Part shown: positions 25,601 through 38,800 of the stretch, piece by piece | Numbering within the stretch: the first letter of the stretch is position 1 | How the letters are laid out: each line of letters starts with the position of its first letter | NCBI GenBank assembly: GCA_903813345.2 | Contig: CAIIXF020000009.1 | Span: forward strand, 35,455,759-35,519,758 | Reading direction: 5' to 3' | DNA length: 64,000 nucleotides | Source: Owenia fusiformis | Lineage: Eukaryota > Annelida > Polychaeta > Sabellida > Oweniidae | Made by a program: the position numbers and the translations under genes | The notes under the pieces: model-generated | What the model was told of the DNA's origin: nothing | Seen by the model: only the letters and a program-made list of their open reading frames with translations | The model's database searches: none

Positions 25601-28600
25601 ACTATGACTCAAAATCTGATAACCAAATTCTTCATCTAACTGCAAAGTTCATCACCAAAAGTATGGAAACGATAGCCCTTGCTTAGCCCTTTATCCATGT
25701 ATGTACTTTTCACCATTAAATGTCCACTTGTATATTCCTGATTTTTTAGATATGGTGTAACGTCATTAAATGGTGACGGAAGTTAGTGCAACAGATTTTT
25801 GACAGTTCATAATTTTTTGGCGAGTAGTTTCTGGCTGTGAAAAATAAATGCATATCAAAGACCAATGCATTATCTTCAAGAAAAGTTCAGAGAATGGTTC
25901 CAAGATCAATTGGATTATCTCATAATTCGTGTTTAATCCACCCACTTACAACCTTTTTTCAAAATAGAATCGTTATTTTCACCATCATCCATCAATTTTT
26001 TTATATTTTCTTTTTCAAAATTACATTTGTACTTGAACACATGTTTCATCACACAAAATATGTAAATCATTCCATAAAGGGATTTATATTCGTTTTTTAA
26101 TTTTTTTTTGAAAAAAAAACAACCATTAAAAATGCACGTTTACAGAAATAATTTAGAAGTGATGCAAAAGATGACAATGCTTTTCAATAACATAAATAGT
26201 TTGGTGATTTACTCATGTGTGTTTTGTTTTAATCCCTGCATTCACTGACTGAGTTAGCCTATTGAAAAACCATAGAGATTAATAATACAAAAAACAAGGT
26301 AATACTGTAAATACTTTGTACTCCAAGCTCATATACACGCTGTTACAGCATGACGGCTACAGGGGCATCAAAAGGATTTGCCAAGGGAGGGGCAACTTTT
26401 GGGTATGGATAGGTCATGCGTAAAGCACGCTGCTCGTAAAGCGCAATCTAGGTGGATCGCGGGGCATGCCCACAGATTTAAAAAAATTTAAACCCCCTCT
26501 GGTTCATTCTGAACATATCTCAGCACAACATTTCCAATAATAAAAACAAGAAAAAATGTGTTTTTAGAAATCTCAACTTGACTTTGACTAAAAAGAACTT
26601 TGATTTTTACTAAAATATACATCAAAGTATTTACATACTGTATGGGTTCCTGAGAAACTATACAATGTATAGAATTAAATATAAAATGAGAATTGAGATC
26701 TTCTATGCCTGATATAGACTATATACTAACATAGTGTCATTTCTGTCATTATTACACTTTGACTTTAATTAGCTCTAGAGCCTCCAATTCTAGGCTCAGT
26801 TTCAAATCCATATATTCTGATAAAAATGCTCTCATTTGGTGATTTTTTCACATATCCCTCTCATTTTTTCAGAAAATGTAGATCATTTAATTACACATAA
26901 TTTTCTAAAAGATTATAGCTATACTGTATCTTAAACTAATTAAGAGATAAGGTTGCCATGGTAGCCTTTATTGAGGGTTGGCAGGTCAATTAAATTATAA
27001 CATACAAAATATCAAAATAACTTGTTATTTTAATTATTCTAAAGCATTTGGAAATCATACATTTTTTCTAAAAATGTTTGGTATTGTTGCTCATTGTTTG
27101 TTGCTAAACAAATGTTTATCTGTACTCACTATAACATCACAACAACTCACAATAGTATTGTATGACAGCATCGGCGAACTGACATTACATGTCATGAGCG
27201 CACCAAAAATCAAAATGTCAGATGAGGTTAGTGTGGCTGATGCTGAGTGTGGCATTATCAGATACATTAGGAGTACCATTTAGGAGTAGATTTTATGTAC
27301 TATCAAGAATAAGTAAGAGGACACCTTCAGAGACATACATTATTAAGTGTATGGGCAAGGTGCTATATCTGCATAAAGAATCTATAGGTAGTATTGTAAA
27401 GAGGAAGGCATGGCCACTGTTGAAGATCATCCACAATCTGGTTGCAAGAAGAGGTTGCGGACAGAGTATAACACTACGATAAGTTGAGATGCAAAAATGT
27501 GAAAATTAGCAAACAAGGGCAACAGGGGTATGGAACAGTTCAACGAATAGTTGTCAATGACTGGAAGATGCGTTTGCTCTACTTAAAATAGGTACCGAGG
27601 AATGATTAAATTAACAAATTTATCAATTTTATACGTTATAATTTAACTGACCTGCCTTCCCTAAATACAGCTTACCATGGCAACCTTATCTCAAAATAAG
27701 TTTATGATATAGCTATAATATTCTAGTATTGTATATGTAATTACACAATCTACTTGTTCTGAAAAAATGAAAAAGATATGTGAAAAAATCACAAGATGAG
27801 AGCATTTTTATCAGAATATATGGATCGCCCCTTGTATACTAATATGGAAAGGGGCTATCAGACCTAGCAATCTTGACTTGACAGGTGTACAGGTTTACTT
27901 ACAATTAATATTTTGAGTGCCTCTGAGGCACACATACTGAGAAAACACGAGAATGGACTAAAAATTATGAACATGGATATCTCAGTTTATATTCTGCTTC
28001 TTGTAAACCACCTGGCAGATTTGACCCATTCTTTATAACCATCCATATATACGTCAACGAATGGTACCAGTTTAAATGGAAATCTTATCTGTGAATCTTG
28101 CCTACAGGTGAGAAAGAAGACATGCTGTCTTTCTCATCCGCCATTTTTTGTTATCGTTACCACAAAATTTTGCAAATCACCTCCATGTAACCGTCATGCT
28201 ATAACAGCGTGATATAGGACTTTTAGGGTCCAGTAATGAAATTCTAGATCACTTTATATATGCTTGCATTTAACATGTAAGGAATCAAAAGAAACTGTTG
28301 TACCAACAGTTGTGTCTCTTAACCAATCCCCCCGGACTAGAACATGTGGTATGCCAAAGTCCAAATAGTTCTGCATATGCTAGGTTTTGCAGTTTTGTTG
28401 GCCTTTTTTGCTCACATGGTGAGCTATTGCAATCACTGACTTCTCCGTCTGTCTGTCAACAAAAGTGACATGTTTTAAAACCTTTGTCGATAAGATTCCT
28501 GTTTTAAGTTATTTCTGCAGTTCAACATCAATACAGAAAACTCCCCTATGACTCCTGGTTCAGAAGCTCACCTATTTTCAAAATGGCCGGCATTTTTGTC

Positions 28601-31600
28601 TCTCATAATTCACTTTCGGACCATTTGATAGCTTTATAAATAAATTCAGGTGTCTTCCATTGTAAAAACACATGTCAATGTAAAGACTAGTAGTATGTAA
28701 TAATTTTGTTATAAAAAGTCGCCAAAAATTTGTATCTGTTTTTTTTTATTTTCAGTTATTTTAATTAACGTTGATTTGTCCATCTGTCTCTCAGTTAGTC
28801 CACAATAGTGGCACATTCTAAAACCTCTGTCGATAGGATTCCCGTCTTAGGTTATTTCTCTTGAACATCAATACAGAAAGCTCCCCTATGACTCTTGGTT
28901 GAGACCTATTTTAAAAATGGCTGACATTTTTGTCTCACAAAATACACTTCAATCAGTCAATCCACAATAGTGGCATAGAATCATTTTATGTTTGTGTATA
29001 TTTCTTTACATTATATGGAAGAAAAACGGATATTTCATTATTTCATATTGTAAACCTTAGAAATGATGATTGTGATTTATACGAAGGTAGTATACACCAC
29101 ACACTCAATGGAATTAATTGTGGTGTTTAGACATTTCAAAGATTCTCAGTGTTTAACATTTAAGCTAAGTGTGTATGATTGGAATATTTATGCAATCCTG
29201 ATTGGAGCCACATATTGTATTTTCAACTCATTCCATAATATGATGTGAATCATGAAAAGACTGGAGAGAATATTGGTTTCATAAAATGTTTAAAAATGAG
29301 AAAATTCAGTTTTCTTCTTATTTTTCTTCTTGCATTTCTGCATTTATTCCCAACATTTATTTTACAGAGGAGACAAGGCATATATAGTATATATCATGTT
29401 CAATACAACTCATGTATGTAATAACTCATGTATCATCAGTGATCAACCAGATACAGAAAACCTGCGATATAAGGACAGCATAAAAATATCATATAGAGAG
29501 GTATTCAAAATATCTTAGATGCTCACATTGGCAAAGATTTCACACATACAAAGGTTGAACTGTACCCAAACTGCATAAAGCAGTCAACTTGACATATTTA
29601 TAATTGAATGGGAAATGCAGGGGATATGCTCCATTGATTGAACAGGGTATTAGCCACAACCATCCATTCATGAAAATATAGGCAACTTGAAATAAACGTT
29701 ATCTACACTAATGACATCTGGGTGTGCTGTACTAGAAGCATAACATATGCATTTCCCATTGGACCCCATTATAGTAGATTATCATAATCCTAATCCGGAA
29801 GGAATGATTAAAATATTTTAAGTGATGAAACATAGGATATGGTACACTGTAACTTTGCATGAAAAATTGTAAAAAATTTGATGGATGATGGTGAAAATGA
29901 TGAATGAATTTTGAAAAAAAGCTTGTTAATGGGTGGATTAAACACAGATTATGAGATAATCCAATTGATCTTGGAACCGATCTTTGAACTTTTCTTAAAG
30001 ATGACACATTGGACTTTCATAATCATTTATTTTTTACAGCCAGAAACTACTAGCAAAAAAATTATCAACTGTTGCACTAACTTCTGTCATCCTTTCAAAT
30101 CTTATATGATATTATATACCTACTTATAAGCTACTGCCAACAATGTCTATGTTCAAACCTAGGCGGTATAACATGTATTATTTGCCATGAACTTAATTTA
30201 TGAATTAAATGATTTAAAAAAAAATGCTTTGATATCGTCGATTCAGAAAAATTTTACTATAAAAACCTCATACGTGAGACGAGGTGGCCGAGTGGTTAAG
30301 GCGATGGACTGCTAATCCATTGGGCTCTGCCCGCGTGGGTTCGAATCCCATCCTCGTCGCCATTTTGAAACATTTTTGATTCTATTGTTCTTTATTAAAC
30401 TGTTATTTTTTGTCAAAACATTGTATTGACACACTCGCTTTACATATCCAAATGACGAGGTGGCCGAGTGGTTAAGGCGATGGACTGCTAATCCATTGGG
30501 CTCTGCCCGCGTGGGTTCGAATCCCATCCTCGTCGTCATTTTGGCACTTTCTTTTAACTTTTTTCTAATTAAGATCAAATAGATTTTTGCATTGTTCTTA
30601 TTATAAATAAATTCAGGTGTCTTCCATTGTAAAAACACATGTCAATGTAAAGACTAGTAGTATGTAATAATTTTGTTATAAAAAGTCGCCAAAAATTTGT
30701 ATCTGTTTTTTTTTATTTTCAGTTATTTTAATTAACGTTGATTTGTCCATCTGTCTCTCAGTTAGTCCACAATAGTGGCACATTCTAAAACCTCTGTCGA
30801 TAGGATTCCCGTCTTAAGTTATTTCTCTTGAACATCAATACAGAAAGCTCCCCTATGACTCTTGGTTGAGACCTATTTTAAAAATGGCTGACATTTTTGT
30901 CTCACAAAATACACTTCAATCAGTCAATCCACAATAGTGGCATAGAATCATTTTATGTTTGTGTATATTTCTTTACATTATATGGAAGAAAAACGGATAT
31001 TTCATTATTTCATATTGTAAACCTTAGAAATGATGATTGTGATTTATACGAAGGTAGTATACACCACACACTCAATGGAATTAATTGTGGTGTTTAGACA
31101 TTTCAAAGATTCTCAGTGTTTAACATTTAAGCTAAGTGTGTATGATTGGAATATTTATGCAATCCTGATTGGAGCCACATATTGTATTTTCAACTCATTC
31201 CATTATATGATGTGAATCATGAAAAGACTGGAGAGAATATTGGTTTCATAAAATGTTTAAAAATGAGAAAATTCAGTTTTCTTCTTATTTTTCTTCTTGC
31301 ATTTCTGCATTTATTCCCAACAATTGATCTTGGAACCGATCTTTGAACTTTTCTTAAAGATGACACATTGGACTTTCATAATCATTTATTTTTTACAGCC
31401 AGAAACTACTAGCAAAAAAATTATCAACTGTTGCACTAACTTCTGTCATCCTTTCAAATCTTATATGATATTATATACCTACTTATAAGCTACTGCCAAC
31501 AATGTCTATGTTCAAACCTAGGCGGTATAACATGTATTATTTGCCATGAACTTAATTTATGAATTAAATGATTTAAAAAAATGCTTTGATATCGTCGATT

Positions 31601-34600
31601 CAGAAAAATTTTACTATAAAAACCTCATACGTGAGACGAGGTGGCCGAGTGGTTAAGGCGATGGACTGCTAATCCATTGGGCTCTGCCCGCGTGGGTTCG
31701 AATCCCATCATCGTCGCCATTTTGAAACATTTTTGATTCTATTGTTCTTTATTAAACTGTTATTTTTTGTCAAAACATTGTATTGACACACTCGCTTTAC
31801 ATATCCAAATGACGAGGTGGCCGAGTGGTTAAGGCGATGGACTGCTAATCCATTGGGCTCTGCCCGCGTGGGTTCGAATCCCATCCTCGTCGTCATTTTG
31901 GCACTTTCTTTAACTTTTTTCTAATTAAGATCAAATAGATTTTTGCATTGTTCTATGTGAATTGTGAATACACCCTACCAGAAAAGAGTTACGTTTTATC
32001 AGATTTCAATTTGTCCAACATTGGTCAGTTATAGTTTGTATTGTCAATGCAAGGACATTAAAAAAATTTCAAATTTGTAAAATGTCTTCGTTTTTTAACT
32101 ACAACGTCGGGTACATTTTTGAGAATTCGATAAAATCCCGATCAGCACACTTTTCCTCCCGCTATTTTTGATGAAATGGCTAGTATTATTTTAACCATTA
32201 TCATTATGATATACTTCGGTCCAAAGCATTCTCTATATTCTGTAAGCTAGAGACTCGAGTAAATTATGATCATGGTCATGTAAAAGATTGAAAAAAATAA
32301 TTGAAAGTCACAAGAGAAATAATTCATATTATTACAAACAATTAAAACCCCACAATGATTGTCCTTCTTTCATCAACTTTCAACTGAAACCTTGTGATGC
32401 TCCGGTATCACTGTATTTTTTGACGACACTCCTTGTGAATCAGGATGCCATTTTGTCTTGCATTTATAATATCACTGGGGAGTATCGTGATGCAACAACA
32501 CCGTGTTGTTGCATCAAGATGGCCAGACTTCCGGTGATAGATTTTCGTACGATATGTTGTTTCCCCAATTTAAACCCATTTCTAGGACGAGTTTCTCAAT
32601 AACCATACACGTGAAGTTAGCTCACGATCTATATTTAAAGAAACTGTCATTAGTATACATGTAGCATCATCAAGAAGCAAGAAGTTCACGGTTTTAGTTC
32701 CTCACTATTGATGCAACAACACCAAACCGAAGATGCAACAACACTCCTCTAGATTTGAGCAATGATGCAACAACACCAATTAATAGTATAATTTCAGAAG
32801 ACCATAAATCTCGAGAGGAACAGATTTTTAAATGCTATTATTGCAACACCGGGTCAGTACCCATTTGCGTTCTTCTCAGGCATTCAAAATACACGTCCTG
32901 CGGGCGAAGATTCTTTATATGTATTTTCAAAAATTTATACTTTTAAATATCATAATGTACTGGAAGTTGTTTTATAACATAGTTCAATCGCCTTTAACAT
33001 TACAAGCTATAGTAACCCAATCTATTATCATAAACCCCTGTTTCATAGCTTGATGACCCTGATACCAGTTACATGTAGTATCATTCAAAATGGTGGACAA
33101 ATATCTTTCGTTCTCGGTAAACACGACGAGCTATTGGAAATCTTGCACGGCGCACATGTAGAGGTATTGTTCTCTTTGGATTCGTTCACCCCCATTGAGT
33201 ACAAAGGTAGGTAATAGTATTTAGGTCCCGAAAAGGTAAATTGATAGGGGTACAGTAATCCCAGATTCCCCCTGGGCCCTCGGGAAATATCATAATGTGT
33301 CCCGGAATAAAACCAATATTGAATCCCTCTCAGTAAATAACCTCTATATAATAGAATTGTATAACTGCAATATCATTAAACCAACACTCATCGGATGTTA
33401 TGGCGTTTTGAAAACTCAAAATCGCTAAATTATGTTAAGTCAATGGGAATTTTTTTTTGAAGTGTAAAATACGACATATATACGACCGAGTACAGATTAA
33501 TTGAAATAAGCCTTTAATTGAAGGGAACCTCAAAAGCAATCTAGCTTCAAAATTTGGACACAAAAATGTCAAGGTCAAAATCTAGGTCAAATACAAAGTT
33601 TTCCTTATTTTTGTGATTCTGACACTATACTTCAATTATATTCTTCGAAATTGTGTATACATGTAGCCAAGAGTGTACTAATAGTGTTAGCCTTTTGCCG
33701 TCAGAAAGTATTTTAATCCACTTTTGAGATATGGTGTCCAAAAAGTAGGTCAAAATAAAAAATTCTCCAAATTTAATGTTTGAGTTATGAATGAAGAATA
33801 AAATTTTCTAAGGAATCAGAATCTGCAAATCAAATTTCGATCCGACTTCCGGCTCGGAAGTTATGGCGTTTTGAAATTTCGAGAAAAATCGATCTGATGG
33901 TATCCTGAAAGAAAGTCAAGAATAGCGAAGAAAACGTTGAAAAATCCATCCATCCTTCCATCCATCCTTCCTATCCTATCCTACTATTCTATCCTATCGT
34001 TCCTTCTTATTCTATCCTATCCTTCCTATCCTATCCCTTTTATCCCTATCTATCCGTTCCTTCCTGGGTTTACGAAAAACACCGACCGCCGACCACCGAC
34101 CACCGACCAGTCACTCTCCACAGTTGGGTACATGTGGTCGGTGGTCGGCTGACGGTCTTTTACATAAAGATGAAAAAATGCAAAATTAGAAGTAAAACTA
34201 AAACTGGGAATCCAATGACTATAGTACCTTTACTAGGTTGTGATTATATATATAATTAATCATTTCAAATCACGATGAAAACGTTACATCGTCGTGGTGT
34301 GTTATGTCATATTTTTAAGTGATGTTTCAGTTGTTAGAAGACCAATTTCATCCTGGTTAGTCACTTTAATTGGAAAAAACGCACGTAACATTGCATAAGT
34401 TCATTCATAGAGAACGCATGTAATATCGTGTTCAGTATTCAGTAGGCTATGACGATAACAAATCATTTTTGTTTCGAAATTGTTAAATTAGGATAGATTC
34501 CCGTAGAAACGATAGGTTGGTTAATGATAGGTTAGGACCTAAGGCAGGACAATTAATCGAGAGGAGACGGTCATGCCCAATTTGTTTGCTTGCCATTCGT

Positions 34601-35761
34601 TGCAAGGTACAAAATCGGTAAAAACCGTTGCCTAGTCCCAACGATTGACATTCAAAATCAAATTATTAATATTTTAAGGCTACATATGTTCGGTCTTTTA
34701 CATGATATGGTCGGTCTTTTACACATTTTCTTCTAACCCTGTTTTGAGGCTACCAGTGGAAAACACCGACCGGTCGGTGGTCGGTGGGGTCGGTCTTTTT
34801 CGTAAACCCTTCCTTCCTATCTATGCTTCATATCCTTTCCTTCCTATCTATCTATCCTTCCTATCCTTTCCTTCATATCCTTCATATCCTTTCCTTCCTA
34901 TCCTTCCTATCTCATCCTTCCTTTCTATTCTATCCTATCTTTCTTCTCTATTCTCTCCTATCGTTCCATCCTATTCTGTCCTATACCTGCTTCCTATTTC
35001 ATCCATCCATCCATCTTTTTCTGGATAACTCGGCTTAAAAAAGTCCAGATCTGGAGTCTGAAATTGAACTTGTTCAATTTCCAAAGTCTAGTTATATTAG
35101 TTCTTTGTAAACACTTTCCATACGATACGGTAAATTAAGGGGATTTAATTTAGAAAATGAATAATCTTTATTTTTCAGATACAATATCAATGAGGTTGGC
35201 TCCCGGGGATTCAATACTTAGCCTATGTATTTAGTTTATACCTTGTATATCCTTTTAACTTTGATAAAGACAAATACATTAAGGAACCAAACAAAATACG
35301 TTTCATTCATGAACCACGCACTCACGCGTTTTATTCATGTCCCGACCAACACCTATAAACAGAACATAAAACAGTTTCTCTTGATATTCAATGATACATT
35401 ATATTGGCGTTTTTGCATCAGCACATTGGTGTTGTTGCATCATCGATAATAAACAGAGTGGTGTTGTTGCATCAATAGTGAGGAATTAAAACCGCGAATT
35501 TCTCGCTTCTTGATGACGCTACATGCATACTAATGAGAGTTTTTTAAAATATAGATCATGAGCTAACTGCACGTGTATGATTATTGAGCAACTCGTCCTA
35601 GAAATGGGTTTAAATTGGGAAAACAAAATATCGTACGAAAATCGATCACCGGAAGTCTGGCCATCTTGATGCAACAACACGGTGTTGTTGCATCACGATA
35701 CCCCCCAGTGAATATGATACATTGTTAGCTTGGTATACAGGTAAGTCTCCGTGGCGCAAGT

Positions 35762-35818
<57 letters not shown>

Positions 35819-38800
35819 CTATGATTTTTGTTTTATCAATACAATAAAGGACATTGGACACCAGAGATGGGGACCTGACCATAATCCATGGTGCGGTGAT
35901 AACAACCAAATTTTACCTGAAAGGGACGCAGCAAAAGACCCTACTATCATAGCAAAATTGTGTCTGATGATCAGGCCGTATGCTCCCGCTATAAAACTTA
36001 TGATGAAACACATCATACACATCACTGCAAAGGCGAAGGCGGAACGCTCTAAATCTGGAAACACAGATGAACTTGATCACTTTTAATACAAATTAATATA
36101 GCCGTTCACAAGGTCTCAAAATCGTTTTTCAAAAGGTGAAGATGTTTTCAATGCAGATTGAGAGAAAATATTAGCCGTAAAACTGATCATTCTGCAATGA
36201 CCGTTATTGTTGCCATCTTTCAAAAATTAATGATGATATCACTTATGATGAATTTCATACGCTTATAAAGCATCAGAATATGAATCATGATTAATGGAAT
36301 GCTACATACTTATTCAAACCAAGATAACAAAATCAAAGGTCAATGAATTTGGCTTCACGTGATACCACAATTGGCCATGGTATAATACCACGCTGGCCAT
36401 TGTAAATACCCAGGGCATTTATTAATAGTTTTTGTGTACGTTTTCAGATGTATCCTTTCGTATATTCTGATCGTATTTACTGCCATCTTTCAATATATAT
36501 TATATATATATCATGCATTTAATTAATTTATGTATGATGTACAAATATATATATCCTTCCTTAGATTATTCTTATCAATCGAAAGACAAGCAAAATGACA
36601 TTTTTGCTGAAACTAATATTAAAATAAGATATTTATAAATGAAATCAATATTACAGGATAAGATAAATAATCACAATCTAGACGACAATGCTAGTTTTCT
36701 AACTGACTGTTAACTAACTGAATTAATAACACACCTATTTGAAAGGTTTGAATTTTGATCTTGAGGAATAAACACTCCATTACAGGTAAGATCATACTTT
36801 TAGGGATCATTTCTATAGTATGCTTCGCAAGGACATCAGGTAAAACTGATTCCGGATGGAAACCCACGATGACGAGACAGAGTGTCGCCTTCTGAGCGTG
36901 AAGCGGGCTTTGGGTATCACCCTGGGTGATTCGCCTTTAGCCATTGATGACCGTTCCTCTCCCCCTAGGGGGAGGTGGAGGAGGGTGACACATTCTGAGT
37001 GGTTTTCTAACAAAAGTAAATATTTGATATTAACTCAAGCAACCAGTCAAACATCCAGTCATGATTAAAAAGTATCGGTGGTAATGTCAAAGCGTTACCC
37101 AGGCTAAAACTATGATCGTATGAGGGAGTATTTTGTACTTCAAAATCAGAATATTGAAATCTTTACAACTGTAACACTTGTAGCATTTTACGATCAGCCG
37201 TCAAAACTCAAAACAATATGAATGAAAAACCAAAAAGGGTATACGACTCTGGTTGTGAACTTCAGATGTTTTCACTCGCAAACGTGACATATTCTAACTA
37301 AAATACAGTAAAATCGCTATTGAGATGAGTCTTCCAGTCAGTATTGAGGATTTATCGGCTACGATTCAATAGTTTCATGGGATTTCTTTAAACAGCTTTA
37401 CACGGGGAACCAAGAATTGGGCAAATAATAAGATTAAACGAGAGTCATTGACATTGCATCGCTTCCTCATTGTATGTATGAATTACATAACTTACATATG
37501 GTTAATAACAATGCTAAGGTACAGCAATTATAGTAACTAGACTGTTCTATTCAAATGTGTTCAAAAGATGCAGAAATGGTTTTGATCATGTAGGTTAACG
37601 CTATTTATTATAAAATGACAATAAGTTAAAAATATTAGGAACATTTGGAATTATTTAACAGATCCACAAAGTTTATTCTTTGCAGATTTCGTGAAAATTG
37701 AAAAAAATGTTAAAAACGGATCTGTTTCTCAGTTCATTTCTTATAACAATCACACAGGCCAATGTTCATATATTTTAGAATCACAAAATGTTTGATTGGA
37801 ATAATTCAGAACAGACGCTCCCTGGGGATCTCTGTTACAATTTTGTAGGCGCTAACTAACTCCATGTAATTTGTTTCCTTGTATTATTCTGTCATTCAAA
37901 TTCGATTTGCTGTAAAACATTGTTTGACTCGTGCTGTTTCTCCGTTTATTAATTTTGACATTAATGCCTTTGATGCTGGAAATATACAGGGTGGCCCAAA
38001 AATGCGATCCTCCCAGAGCACTTTCAATTTTTTTAATTTTGAATTCTTGCAGTCTTTTGAAGTCTTGCGCACATTCAAACATGAAAGTTTGGAAAAATGA
38101 TCACGAAATTCAAACGATAACAAGAGCAATGCAAGATCACCCGAAAGCCCATGATATACTCGAATACTTCCTATCAAAATATGGCGGTATTGCACCACAA
38201 GTATCATAAAATCACGGCCGTTATATACTTTATCCTGCGCACAAAGAAATAATCCCAAATGAAAAGACATGGTGTGGACTAAAAAGAAATACATCAAGGA
38301 ATCACTTACGAACTAATGCGGGTATATTTTGATGTGCCCGGTCGTTAATCTCAGAGCCCGTGATGAAACTAAAGCATCGTTCAACCCTCGTTGCCGTCAG
38401 GCCGAGTCGAATTCGTACGGCACCTGAAACATAAGAATAAAGGCATTAACAAAATGTCACCACCTTGTAAGTTATTGCAAATTGTTACAGACGCCAACTC
38501 CGAACAAAACGGTTGGAGAGTATAACAATATGTCAGATCACCATTAGGTGCACGTGGTGACATAAAAACACAACGGATACATTAATGGTATAGAAGAATA
38601 GTTATAAATTAATAATTCACTACACCTAGACATCATTCAACGATAATTCAACTTTTTGGGCGAAGTGTTCTCTACACCTGAAAAGGCAGCTTCATATGAT
38701 AATTTGTGAAAAGCAGCTACATGATCACTTGTGAAAAGCAGCTACATGATCATATGTGAAAAGCAGCTACATGATCATTTGTGAAAAGCAGCTACATGAT

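Larger units (their letters stand above)
28634..30598. repeat. Segmental tandem duplication, unit A
   Basis: Repeated almost exactly as unit B from 30601 to 31954, including the tRNA-Ser pair. Unit A has about 615 bp (29345-29961) that unit B lacks. Confidence 0.92.
30601..31954. repeat. Segmental tandem duplication, unit B (internally deleted)
   Basis: Identity with unit A is near complete apart from the deletion at about 31322 (CCCAACA joined to ATTGATCTTGG) and a few point changes, one of them in tRNA copy 3. Confidence 0.92.
32473..35710. mobile_element. 3.24-kb element: CACTGGGG TIRs, AATAT duplications, 13-mer array
   Basis: Ends CACTGGGGAGTATCGTGATG and complement of CATCACGATACCCCCCAGTG, flanked by AATAT at 32468-32472 and 35711-35715. 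Inverted arms span about 260 bp. The 13-mer GATGCAACAACAC occurs at 32489, inverted at 32503, then near 32710, 32731 and 32764, and mirrored near 35430, 35460 and 35668-35694. Outermost pairs form 13-bp hairpins with a 1-nt loop. No transposase frame is visible; the core holds pyrimidine tandem repeats. In intron 3 of the claudin-like gene. Confidence 0.88.

Noticed and set aside
34702-35038. Open frames rich in Ser, Pro, Tyr, Leu
   Set aside because: Direct translation of the pyrimidine tandem tract.
35646-35909. Open frame with GGLEPPTFRLTAERANHLRHG
   Set aside because: It is the antisense of the tRNA-Asn gene.
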